From the NCBI GenBank assembly GCA_036338435.1, contig JAYZCG010000039.1, positions 1 through 41,924 of the forward strand: a DNA stretch of 41,924 nt. Reading direction: 5' to 3'. The translations under genes and the position numbers were made by a program. A model generated the notes under the pieces. That model was not told the origin of the DNA. It saw only the letters and a list, made by a program, of their open reading frames with translations, and did not search any database. Source of the stretch: JAPYTY01 sp036338435. GTDB taxonomy: Bacteria > Acidobacteriota > UBA6911 > RPQK01 > JADFOI01. This document shows positions 24,528 to 33,171 of the stretch, piece after piece (position 1 is the first letter of the stretch; the number at the start of each line of letters is the position of its first letter).

Positions 24528-26285
24528 ATGAGCAAGAGACGAATTGACTGGGTGATTTCAATGGTAGGAGTGCTATTACTGGGAATGGCACTCGTTCAAG
24601 GACAACAGGCGCCAGACATGATTGTTTTCAATGCCAAGATTGTGACGGTCAATGACAAAGGCTTTGAGTCAAAAACCGGAACGATCGCTGAGGCAATGGC
24701 TATACGAGATGGGACTATTGTCTTTGTCGGAAGCAACACGCAGGCACAAGCCCAAAGAGGATCAAATACCACCATGGTAGATCTGGCCGGTCGAACGGTT
24801 TTACCCGGGCTGATCGGAGTACACGAACATCCTTATGATTGGACTCTTGTTAACCCCTATGTTCTCAAACAAATAGTGACTGACGACACGGTTGTAACAC
24901 GGGTAATCGATGGAAGCCCAGAGGAACAGTTACGAGCCTATCCTGCAGTACTTAGAGAGGCGGTTGCCAAAGCCAGCCCTGGACAGTGGATTTACATTGT
25001 TTTGACCTTGGGTGAAAACTATCAGTACAGCTCTAGAGGAAATGCTGGGCTGGGTGGGGTCCCAGGACAGTATCCTGTGGCTCTGTTTGGGGCCGGTATT
25101 GGTAGACCAGCTATGATAGACAAAGCTGATCTTGATGTGATGGCTCCTAATAATCCCGTCCTATTGCGGGATACTTTCACCCAACTACTTCTAAATACCA
25201 AGGGCCTGGAAGAAATAGCTGAAGTCTTCCCCGAGGATATAACCAGTCAGATTAATCATGAAAACGGGATCGGTGGAGCTGATCCCATTCGTTGGGTCTT
25301 CACTGATGTAGTGATGCGTGATCATTATGAGGAACTAAAAGAAATGTCACGTCTGGGTCTCAGTTGGTGGGCTGGATACGGCATGATCTCTTTTGCATCT
25401 GCTGCCTACACGCCCACAAATATAAGAGTTTTTCATGAGCTTTCTCAAAGCGATCAAATGGCGATGCGAAATCTTTGGACCTGGAATTGGCGCAACGAGC
25501 TCTTTATCAACGACGATTATCTGCTTAGCACACTCATTCATATGGAAGGCCAGGGAAATAACTATTTTTGGAATGGTGGAGCCTTTCTGGCTACAGGTTT
25601 GGGTTGTACCGTGCTGGAACCTCGGGCTGAGTTGCTGATCCAGCAACCAACTTGCGGCCTACCACCTGGAAGTGATGCCTACCAGTTACTTTATAAGTTC
25701 ATTAAAAGGGGCGGCCGCTTTGTTACTGCTCATTTCACCGCTGATAGAGATGTTGACCATCTAATGGACATCGTTGAACAGGCAAGTCAGGAGGCGGGCT
25801 TTACTAATTCGCAAATACGGGCTCGAAGGCATACATTTGATCACATTCCAATTTTGCGCCCTGATCAACTGGAGCGCGTAAAATCACTGGGAATGATTCC
25901 GGGTGGAAACAGCTTTGAGATCTACCAGTCTTCTCCAGGTGTCCTAAAGGTCTATGGCGAAAAGGCAGTCGATTGGGTGGTGCCCAAAAACGCCCTGATC
26001 AACGCGCGTATCATGAGTGGATTCGAGGTGGATAGGGGCTTGGAGAGTACCAACTTATCTGTTTTTTGGGCTTTGGCTCGCTTTATTACCCGAGAGGCAT
26101 GGGATGGAAAGGTCTATGGCCAAAGTGAAAAGATTAGCCGTGAACTAGCTTTGAAAACAGCCACGATCTGGGGAGCCCATTATCTGGCAAAGGAAGATGA
26201 TCTGGGATCGCTGGAGGTAGACAAGTGGGCAGATTTTATAGTTTTGGATCGGGATTATATAAAGGTTCCGGAAAGTTACATTTAA
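24528..26285 (+). CDS. Exported amidohydrolase-family protein, C-terminus cut by a stop codon
   Basis: This belongs to the amidohydrolase superfamily (amidohydrolase_3 / YtcJ-like), metal-dependent hydrolases of amide or imide substrates. It has a signal peptide (MSKRRIDWVISMVGVLLLG, cleavage near residue 26), the N-terminal beta part MIVFNAKIVTV, the metal motif H99-E-H101 after VLPGLIGV, and near the end LGSLEVDKWADFIVLDRDY. I chose the ATG at 24528 (585 residues) because the signal peptide begins there and TAGGTGAAG precedes it. The frame is open to 24315 only because it overlaps leuD. The family's final strand (KVLMTVVGGKVV) is missing before the stop, but lies in frame just after it, so this allele looks truncated or subject to readthrough. 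Confidence 0.8.
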   Translation: MSKRRIDWVISMVGVLLLGMALVQGQQAPDMIVFNAKIVTVNDKGFESKTGTIAEAMAIRDGTIVFVGSNTQAQAQRGSNTTMVDLAGRTVLPGLIGVHEHPYDWTLVNPYVLKQIVTDDTVVTRVIDGSPEEQLRAYPAVLREAVAKASPGQWIYIVLTLGENYQYSSRGNAGLGGVPGQYPVALFGAGIGRPAMIDKADLDVMAPNNPVLLRDTFTQLLLNTKGLEEIAEVFPEDITSQINHENGIGGADPIRWVFTDVVMRDHYEELKEMSRLGLSWWAGYGMISFASAAYTPTNIRVFHELSQSDQMAMRNLWTWNWRNELFINDDYLLSTLIHMEGQGNNYFWNGGAFLATGLGCTVLEPRAELLIQQPTCGLPPGSDAYQLLYKFIKRGGRFVTAHFTADRDVDHLMDIVEQASQEAGFTNSQIRARRHTFDHIPILRPDQLERVKSLGMIPGGNSFEIYQSSPGVLKVYGEKAVDWVVPKNALINARIMSGFEVDRGLESTNLSVFWALARFITREAWDGKVYGQSEKISRELALKTATIWGAHYLAKEDDLGSLEVDKWADFIVLDRDYIKVPESYI

Positions 26286-26414
26286 GACATCCGTGTTCTC
26301 ATGACTGTTGTTGGAGGTAAGGTTGTCCATTTGGTTCCGTCACTTGCGCAAGAGAATGATATGGAGCCAACAGGTGCCCAGGTGGAGCTTCAAGGCCCAG
26401 CGGCGGCTTGGTGA
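26286..26414 (+). pseudogene. Detached in-frame C-terminal segment of the amidohydrolase
   Basis: Reading on in the same frame after the TAA at 26283-26285 gives DIRVLMTVVGGKVVHLVPSL, then AQENDMEPTGAQVELQGPAA and a final AW, ending at a TGA (26412-26414). VLMTVVGGKVVH and the PTGAQVE...GPA tail are how proteins of this family normally end. One base change (for example AAA to TAA) would explain the break. A sequencing or assembly error, or stop-codon readthrough, are alternatives. Confidence 0.75.
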
Positions 26415-26532
26415 AAACGCGCTTGCTGTCGCTTGGCGCTTTCGTACGGTGGTATAGTGACTTGATCCTTTTTTGCTCTTCGGAAAACCGTGATGGTACG
26501 GTGGCACCATACGCTGAGACAGGAGATTATCT

Positions 26533-27558
26533 ATGATCAACCCTATCTCCTACAAACGCCGGGTTTTTACCATCGGATCTACTTGCCTTTTTTTCCTTTG
26601 TTGTGATGTCCCCAAACCTACCGTAGCCGACGTTGAGGAGATAAAGGAGCTTCGAGCAAAGTACTTTCTGGACAAGGATCAAGGGCACAATAGATGGAGC
26701 CGCACCATTGCTCCGGTTTTAACAGTCCCCTCGGGAGCTGTAATTGAGGTGGAGACCAAAGAGGCTTCTGACGAACAGATCTCCGCCACCTCTACCATAG
26801 AAGATTTTGTCAATATGGATGGTTCTAAGGTACATCCACTTACTGGGCCCGTCTATGTAGAGGGTGCTGAAATCGGCGATGTTCTGGCCGTTACCTTACT
26901 TGAAATAGAGCCTTTGGGATGGGGTTGGACGGGAGTACGTCCGGGAGGTGGTTTTCTTCCCGATATTACTTCCAAACCATATCTGAAAACGTTTCAAATT
27001 GACGAGGGTATGACGACGACTCGTTTTTCTGACACCATCTCCATTCCTATAAATCCCTTTCCTGGAGTTATGGGAGTTGCTCCGGACACCGATGAGATGC
27101 TTAGGACCCGTCCTCCCAGGGCAAACGGGGGAAACATGGACAACAAATACATGACGGAAGGGACGATTGTCTATTTCCCAATTTTTGTAGAAGGAGCTCT
27201 TTTTTCAATTGGCGATACTCATGCTGCCCAGGGAGATGGTGAGGTCTCCGGTATTGCCATCGAAGCGCCCATGCGTATTGTTTATCAACTGGATGTGATC
27301 AAGGGAGGACGAGAAATCTCTGAACCGCAATATGAAACGGACGAGTATTATGCCGTCACCGCATTCGCCACCACTATTGATGAAGCTGCCCGCAAGGCGA
27401 CACGCTTTATGATTAACTACCTTGTGGATGAACACCATATGGAGACGACGGAGGCATACTCACTTTGTTCTTTAGTCGGGGACCTGAAGATTTCCGAAGT
27501 AGTTGATCTCCCCAACGTTTTGGTCAGTATGCACATGCCCAAGAGCGTCTTCCAATAA
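26533..27558 (+). CDS. Acetamidase/formamidase family protein, exported
   Basis: FmdA/AmdA-type enzymes hydrolyse short amides to ammonia and the acid. The 341-residue protein has a hydrophobic N-terminal segment (about residues 12-25, STCLFFLCC) that suggests export or a lipid anchor, although the lipobox is not canonical. The fold signatures are LTGPVYVEGAEIGDVLAVTL, then GWGWTGVRPGGGFLPD, the PFPGVMGVAP motif, GGNMDNKYMTEGT, and the metal-site SIGDTHAAQGDGEVSG. AGGAG lies seven bases before the ATG. The 118-base spacer after the amidohydrolase remnant contains an imperfect palindrome (TACGGTG-G-CACCATA at 26497-26511). Together with the neighbouring amidohydrolase it suggests extracytoplasmic amide scavenging, which is inference. 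Confidence 0.88.
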   Translation: MINPISYKRRVFTIGSTCLFFLCCDVPKPTVADVEEIKELRAKYFLDKDQGHNRWSRTIAPVLTVPSGAVIEVETKEASDEQISATSTIEDFVNMDGSKVHPLTGPVYVEGAEIGDVLAVTLLEIEPLGWGWTGVRPGGGFLPDITSKPYLKTFQIDEGMTTTRFSDTISIPINPFPGVMGVAPDTDEMLRTRPPRANGGNMDNKYMTEGTIVYFPIFVEGALFSIGDTHAAQGDGEVSGIAIEAPMRIVYQLDVIKGGREISEPQYETDEYYAVTAFATTIDEAARKATRFMINYLVDEHHMETTEAYSLCSLVGDLKISEVVDLPNVLVSMHMPKSVFQ

Positions 27559-27627
27559 TATCTGATGAACTGCCTTGTGTGGGCATCTTTTTAAAACTAC
27601 ACGTTCGAGGGGAACACCATTCGATCT

Positions 27628-28446
27628 TTGGTGAGTACGATTTTTTTGTGTGGACTGTTAATTTACGTGGGACTAGGAGGACTTGTACTCCTATTTCAAA
27701 AGTCTTTTATCTATCACCCTCGACCGATCCGAATCCAAGATGAGGATTCCCTCGAGGCATATCCTTGGTTGCACAGGATCCAATTTTACACCTCAGATGG
27801 AACAGCGCTTCACGCCGTTTGGTCACCTCCTGTTGAAGGTAATTCAACCCTACTTTTCAGTCATGGAAACGCTGGAAACATCTTGGGTCGTATTCCATTG
27901 GTTAACAAGCTTCATAAGCAGGGGCTGGGGGTCTTTTTGTACGACTATCGAGGATATGGTAGAAGTGAGGGATCACCCAACGAAACTGGCCTATATCAAG
28001 ATTCAGAGGCCGCTTGGAAATGGATTTCTAATGAAGGTGGGGTCCAACCGAAGCAGATCATCTCTTACGGGCGTTCTCTAGGTGCTGCCGTCGCACTGAA
28101 TCTGGCCCTCTCTCATGACGTCGGAGGAGTGATTCTAGAGGTTCCCTTTACTTCCATTAGGGCTATGAGCCGTAAAATTTTCCCATTTTTCCCCCTAGGA
28201 CCCTTTCTTCGTGAGTCGTATGACAGTTTGAAAAATATTGGTTCCCTATCGCGGCCGCTTCTTGTCATGGTGGCGGAGCATGATCGGGTGGTCTCACCAT
28301 GGATGGGACAAGTTCTCTTTGAAGCTGCTAATGAGCCCAAACGATTACTGACCGTTCCTGGAGCAGGGCATGATGACATTCCATGGATTGACGGATTCTA
28401 CGAAGAGATCATCAGAGAATTCCTCGACACCCTTAGCGAGAATTAA
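27628..28446 (+). CDS. Membrane-anchored alpha/beta hydrolase (BEM46/YfhR-like)
   Basis: The substrate is unknown. The 272-residue protein begins with a membrane helix (about residues 3-26), then the family hallmark FIYHPRP, the oxyanion strand LLFSHGNAGN, YDYRGYGRSEG, and a complete triad: S150 (YGRSLGAA), D219 (AEHDRVV) and H248 (GAGHDD). The start is uncertain. TTG at 27628 and GTG at 27631 lie 14-17 bases from the GAGGGG site (27608-27613), whereas an in-frame ATT at 27619 has ideal spacing. It follows the acetamidase gene by about 70 bases on the same strand. Confidence 0.85.
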   Translation: MVSTIFLCGLLIYVGLGGLVLLFQKSFIYHPRPIRIQDEDSLEAYPWLHRIQFYTSDGTALHAVWSPPVEGNSTLLFSHGNAGNILGRIPLVNKLHKQGLGVFLYDYRGYGRSEGSPNETGLYQDSEAAWKWISNEGGVQPKQIISYGRSLGAAVALNLALSHDVGGVILEVPFTSIRAMSRKIFPFFPLGPFLRESYDSLKNIGSLSRPLLVMVAEHDRVVSPWMGQVLFEAANEPKRLLTVPGAGHDDIPWIDGFYEEIIREFLDTLSEN

Positions 28447-28602
28447 TAGGCTGAATATTGTGGAGAGGTGAAGTTGATATGTGTGTGGGTTGGACACTGT
28501 TTTACCTTGATGTTGTATATGGGGTGGGTTTTAGTGATTAATCCCACATTGAATATTCTCAGTCTATAAATCCCGTCGTACGCAATTAAATAGAAGCGAG
28601 GC

Positions 28603-28608
28603 TATAAT
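28603..28608 (+). promoter_or_regulatory. TATAAT just upstream of the DUF6178-like gene
   Basis: A perfect -10 hexamer lies ten bases before the ATG at 28618, so initiation at the usual distance would place the 5' end at or beside the start codon. No ribosome-binding site lies at a useful distance (GCGAGG is about 16 bases away). This is the pattern of a leaderless transcript. No good -35 element is visible. Confidence 0.3.
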
Positions 28609-28617
28609 CGATATGGT

Positions 28618-29868
28618 ATGAGTAAAGACAAGCTGGTCGCTCAATCCCCAGGGGAAATAATCTATCAATCTATTTATGCACCGGTCGACTTGCACGATAT
28701 GTTGTCGAACGCTGACCTGAGAGGGCATATACGACGGCTGCCTCTTTTCCACCTCTTTTTCGGGATCAAGGAATTGGGAGAGCAGGAGATTTTAGAACTT
28801 TTACCTCACGTGACGGAAATGCAGTGGACCGGGATTCTCGATCTTCATCTATGGACTCGAGACGAAATGAGCCTTGGTGCCTTTCTGGAGCTTGAGAGAC
28901 ACATTGTCCAGGTCGAGAATCCTGTGGCTACCAAATTGATTCGCGGGACAGATCCAGAATTGTGGGAACTGCTCCTTAAGCGCAGTGGCGAGATCTATCG
29001 GAAAGTCGATGAGGATCAATATGAAGTTGAACCGACTGAAGGGGAATGGATGGAAACGCCGTGCAGGGATTACCTAATCAAACTGCCGGACAATTCGGAG
29101 GAGGCACGCTTCTTCAGGGCCTTAATATTACGTCTTTATGAATTGGAGCCAGAGTATACAATCCAGCTGATTGAATCCTGTCGGGCCCGTACTACCATTG
29201 AAATTGAGGAAAGTGCCTACCAGAAGAGAAAGACACGGGTTGAAGATATGGGATTTCAAGACTACTTTGAAGCCCTCGATATCTACACGATTTTTCCGTC
29301 TGATAGATCCCTACCTGAGAAGAAGTTAGAATCTATTCAAGAGGTGAGCAGTTTCCCTGCTCGCCTAACTCAACAGTTGGATGATTCTCTGCTTCTCTTT
29401 GAAGCCTTAGCGCTGATTGCCGATCCACAGTTATCTCAAGCGTTAGTGGAAGAGATTTTCTTTGTCTGCAACAAAATCATTGCTGCTGATTCCGGCTCTC
29501 TTACAGATCCAAATAAGATTAAGGCCAAGATTCACAAGGCGGTTACGGGGATTAATTTAGGTCTAGACTACTGGTCGACTGGCAATCTTCAGAAAGCTGT
29601 TGGGGGACTACAACAATTTTATTTGCAGTCATTTTTTCAGATTGGATACAGTCGCCTGATGGCACTCCAGAAAAAAGTTCGTAAAGTCAAAGAGATCTCC
29701 CAGCCTGTTCGGGGTTCTTTTACCGAAGCCGTCATGGATCACATTTTAGAGTCCTATCCACTTTTGGCAGAGCTCGACGAGAATAAGATCCGTTCGAGAT
29801 TTTTTAGAACTTCCCAGGATTTGGAGAAAGTGCAGAGTATTTTAAACTGTCCGGAGGAAGCCTGTTGA
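28618..29868 (+). CDS. DUF6178-like protein of unknown function
   Basis: I recognise this only as resembling DUF6178 proteins, which have no assigned function. The 416-residue protein appears cytosolic and mostly helical, with no signal peptide or membrane segment. Distinctive stretches are LFFGIKELGEQEILELL, ILDLHLWTRDEM, TPCRDYLIKL, RKTRVEDMGFQDYFEALDIY and AVTGINLGLDYWSTGN. No catalytic motif is evident. The start at 28618 may be used by a leaderless mRNA because a TATAAT sits ten bases upstream. addB follows after 104 bases on the same strand, so a link to recombination is possible but unsupported. Confidence 0.7.
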   Translation: MSKDKLVAQSPGEIIYQSIYAPVDLHDMLSNADLRGHIRRLPLFHLFFGIKELGEQEILELLPHVTEMQWTGILDLHLWTRDEMSLGAFLELERHIVQVENPVATKLIRGTDPELWELLLKRSGEIYRKVDEDQYEVEPTEGEWMETPCRDYLIKLPDNSEEARFFRALILRLYELEPEYTIQLIESCRARTTIEIEESAYQKRKTRVEDMGFQDYFEALDIYTIFPSDRSLPEKKLESIQEVSSFPARLTQQLDDSLLLFEALALIADPQLSQALVEEIFFVCNKIIAADSGSLTDPNKIKAKIHKAVTGINLGLDYWSTGNLQKAVGGLQQFYLQSFFQIGYSRLMALQKKVRKVKEISQPVRGSFTEAVMDHILESYPLLAELDENKIRSRFFRTSQDLEKVQSILNCPEEAC

Positions 29869-29972
29869 GAGGTTCTAACCATGCAGTCAATTGACGACTC
29901 TGTGGATTATTCTCCTCTTGTTCATCGGGAGGTATTTATTTGAGTGTCTTAGTATTTTGGTAGAACGAGTCA

Positions 29973-32900
29973 ATGTCTTGTATCCTGCTCACAGCGTCTT
30001 CGTTCCCTCAACTTCTCAAGCGTCTCCTGATCGATATTCAGGAGAATTGCCAACAGGATCCGCTATCCCCTAAGTGGATCATTACCCCTACTTCAACAGT
30101 CGCAAATCATCTTCGTCTTCAGGTCGCTAAGACAGCACAACAGGAGGTTCATGCTGGAGTTCGGATCATTCCACTGACAAGTTTTGTCCGAGATCTAAAC
30201 ATGCGGATAACTGGGAATATCGCACAACGCTGGGGCCCTGCTCTAGATCTTCTTCTGTCCGAGCTAGTAGAACGGCTTCCTCCGTCTTCAGCACTGGCGA
30301 CTTTAAAAGAGATTCCCAGTGGCTACGCACTGTTGAGGGCAACATTTTTGGATATGGCGGATGGTGGTTTCGGAGTGGCTGCACTCCCGATCCTTGAAGA
30401 ACTGTCGATGGAACCTGATATGACACGTCCGGAAGCCGAAACGATTCGTCTCTTCATGAGCTGGATTCAGGCCGTAGAACGAGATGGGCTGGACTGGGAA
30501 CCTCTTTCACATCAGATGATCCCGGAGTGGATAACCCAAAGTGATGACAAGACCCTTCACTCCTTTTTGGCTTGTGAACAAGACCAGACACCTCGGTTCT
30601 TTGTGTATGGTTTTTACGGCTTCACCGATGTTAACGCCCAAATCATTGCTGCCCTTGGACGACGTGTTCAGCTCACCCTTCTGTATCCCTTTCTCAAAGC
30701 AAAGAAGCAATCACATCCGGCCTTTGACTTCGGGCAATCCATTCTGGAAGATCTCAAAAGTCGCTTTGGAACTCTCCTTGAGGAAACCACTGTGGAAATC
30801 GCTGATTCCGATCAATCAAGCCAGGTGACAACCCATTTTTTTCTTGATACTTTCCCCGAGGGCAAGATTCCAGCCCAACCCTCTTTTTTGACTTTCCAAC
30901 GTGCTTCTGGGGTTCGTGCTGAAGTTATCTCAGCGGCTGTCAGAGTTCGGAAGTGGATCGATCAGGAAAACCCTCTTCCCCTGGAAGAGATCATGCTGGT
31001 GGCTCCTGATCCGAAACCCTACATAGATGTGGCAGAACAGATCTTTGCTGACTTCGCTATCCCACTTCGAATAGTGGATGTTCCAATGGGATTGACCCCC
31101 GAGGTCCAACCCCTTCAGATGCTCGCTAGGATCTGGGAGGATCAGGCCCCTGCTGAGTGGATTCTAGCCTACTTGCGAGACTATCCTGAAATCGTGGCCG
31201 CCCAGGATATAGACATCAACCAATGGGAGTCTAAGGTGCGTCGTCTGGGTGTTTGGTCCAACTCCAGCTGGCGGTTAATCCTTGAGCTTCAGGATCAAGG
31301 CCCTACCGACACTGAAAAGGACCTGCCCCGCTTCACCGATCAGGAAAGAGCCTTGGTCAAGGAGATCGTGGAGCTGTGGGGAAGTGGATCCATGGGCGCC
31401 CAGCCTACGTTGAGCAACCAACAAGCGGCTCTCTTTTTAGAGCAGATTTCTGAACGCTGGCTCCCGCATTCTTCTCCGTTGGAAGCACTACTAAAGGCTC
31501 TCTACTCGGCCCACCCAGAACAGACTATTAAAACATCTCTCCTTCGTGAGTTGTTTAGCCAGGGAGTCCCCGACCAAATTCGAACTGATTTGTCGGCCGG
31601 CCCTTCGGTGATCTTCTTGCCGTTGATGCGAGCCCGTGGCCTTACCTCCAGAGGGATTGTTCTTTTGGGATTGGCTTCGGGGAACTGGCCCCCCCGAATG
31701 GAAGAAGATCCTCTCTTCTCAGACCCGTCCCGAGCCCGTTTGGTGGTGAAAGCACGTGAGGTCGGTCACTTGCTCCCACTTAAATCTCATATTACCGAGG
31801 AAATGTCGCTTTTATTCTTTTTATCCAACACATCGTCCCAGAACGTTCACTGGGTGGTGCCCGAAACTGACGAGACAGGCCGTAGCGTGGCCCCCACTCC
31901 GTGGCTCCAACGTTATTTGGGACATTGGAGTCGAGATTCCCAATCCGAGAAGAAGTGGGACAGAATCCCCCGTGGCCCCATCCAGCAGAGCGAATATCTC
32001 TTCCAACTCCATCCGAACACCGGATCCTTGCTCCCGCCTGATTTACTAGCCTTGGCACAACCTGATCGGAAAGGATTGCAATACCGAATACCTGACTATG
32101 AATATCTGGCTAAAGTTAGCGCCATGAGAAAACAGAAAGAACTCACTTGGAACGGGCACATTCCAGATGCTTGTCTGCCCACTTCTCACGATGGCGTACA
32201 AAGGGTGCGGGTCACCGACCTGGAAAATCTTTCCAAATGTCCTTATCGTTTCTATGCGGACTGCCATGTCGAATGGAAACCTCTACAACGCTTGGTGTTT
32301 GCTGACCAAATGAGCGGTCTTGACTGGGGAAACTTGGTCCATGATTTCCTGGAATTCCTCATCACTCCAACTCTGGATCTCCAGATCTCGGTGCAGGAAA
32401 CTGCCCGGACTTTGCTCAGCTCAAATGCAAAGGGGCTCGAACAGGCGGCTCAGGAGTTTGTCCTAGATCTTCCCAAACCCCTCAAGGTGCTTCCAGAATT
32501 GTTTAGAAAGGAGCCCATGGTAAGGCTCGTGAGGATAGTTAAGGATTATTTAGAACAGATCCTCGCGGGAAAATGCAAGGGGGATTTCCCCATTGCAGTT
32601 GAGCTCAAGCGTAGGGTTCTCTTTCCAGGTTTGGATCTCAAGATTTCGGGACAAATCGATCGCATCGACGAGAGGGATGGCGTCTATTCTATTTACGATT
32701 ACAAAAGTAGTAGATCCGTCTCTTCACTCAAGAAGGCCATGCGTCTCGGTTATCGGATACAGCCTGTCCTCTATCCCTGGATTTTCAATCAGGAGGCTAC
32801 TGGACCACATAAATCTAATTTTAGTTTTGTCTTTTTAGGGGATTCCCCTCCGGTCGAGAAGCCCCTTCCTGAAGATGATTCTTTCCAAGTGGAGTTCTTC

Positions 32901-33167
32901 CTAGAACCCCTGAGAGAGATCCTGAAAGAGGGCTTGTACCTACCTCTCTCAAGAGAGACCCTGGAACTTCACCAATCGGAAAAAGGGGGAGGCCGTCCAA
33001 AAAGTTTGAATTTACCGAGTTGGGTAAACCCCTGTACATTTTGTAACTATGCGTCCTTGTGTCGCCGTTTCGACCATGGTGCCCCCGAGCGTTATTTCAG
33101 TCTCTCTAAGAAGTGGTTAAGTTCCCGCATCGATGCCATCTTGTCGGTAACACAGAAAAAAGTTTAG
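29973..33167 (+). CDS. addB: AddB-type subunit of the double-strand-break repair helicase-nuclease
   Basis: AddB pairs with AddA to resect broken DNA ends for RecA. The 1064-residue protein has a helicase-like N-terminal two-thirds without a clear Walker A motif, as in inactive AddB/RexB helicases, and a C-terminal RecB-like PD-(D/E)XK nuclease with D896 (GQIDRID) and D909-Y-K911. Four cysteines match the AddB iron-sulfur cluster: C756 (SKCPYRF) and C1021-x2-C1024-x5-C1030. The nuclease lead-in LSKCPYRFYADCHVEW is typical. The start at 29973 has a poor ribosome-binding site. It ends four bases before addA, in the common addB-addA order. Confidence 0.88.
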   Translation: MSCILLTASSFPQLLKRLLIDIQENCQQDPLSPKWIITPTSTVANHLRLQVAKTAQQEVHAGVRIIPLTSFVRDLNMRITGNIAQRWGPALDLLLSELVERLPPSSALATLKEIPSGYALLRATFLDMADGGFGVAALPILEELSMEPDMTRPEAETIRLFMSWIQAVERDGLDWEPLSHQMIPEWITQSDDKTLHSFLACEQDQTPRFFVYGFYGFTDVNAQIIAALGRRVQLTLLYPFLKAKKQSHPAFDFGQSILEDLKSRFGTLLEETTVEIADSDQSSQVTTHFFLDTFPEGKIPAQPSFLTFQRASGVRAEVISAAVRVRKWIDQENPLPLEEIMLVAPDPKPYIDVAEQIFADFAIPLRIVDVPMGLTPEVQPLQMLARIWEDQAPAEWILAYLRDYPEIVAAQDIDINQWESKVRRLGVWSNSSWRLILELQDQGPTDTEKDLPRFTDQERALVKEIVELWGSGSMGAQPTLSNQQAALFLEQISERWLPHSSPLEALLKALYSAHPEQTIKTSLLRELFSQGVPDQIRTDLSAGPSVIFLPLMRARGLTSRGIVLLGLASGNWPPRMEEDPLFSDPSRARLVVKAREVGHLLPLKSHITEEMSLLFFLSNTSSQNVHWVVPETDETGRSVAPTPWLQRYLGHWSRDSQSEKKWDRIPRGPIQQSEYLFQLHPNTGSLLPPDLLALAQPDRKGLQYRIPDYEYLAKVSAMRKQKELTWNGHIPDACLPTSHDGVQRVRVTDLENLSKCPYRFYADCHVEWKPLQRLVFADQMSGLDWGNLVHDFLEFLITPTLDLQISVQETARTLLSSNAKGLEQAAQEFVLDLPKPLKVLPELFRKEPMVRLVRIVKDYLEQILAGKCKGDFPIAVELKRRVLFPGLDLKISGQIDRIDERDGVYSIYDYKSSRSVSSLKKAMRLGYRIQPVLYPWIFNQEATGPHKSNFSFVFLGDSPPVEKPLPEDDSFQVEFFLEPLREILKEGLYLPLSRETLELHQSEKGGGRPKSLNLPSWVNPCTFCNYASLCRRFDHGAPERYFSLSKKWLSSRIDAILSVTQKKV

Positions 33168-33171
33168 ACTT

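Noticed and set aside
28524..28547. Terminator after the alpha/beta hydrolase
   Set aside because: GTGGG/CCCAC pairs over a long AT-rich loop with mismatches and no T-run; too weak to call.
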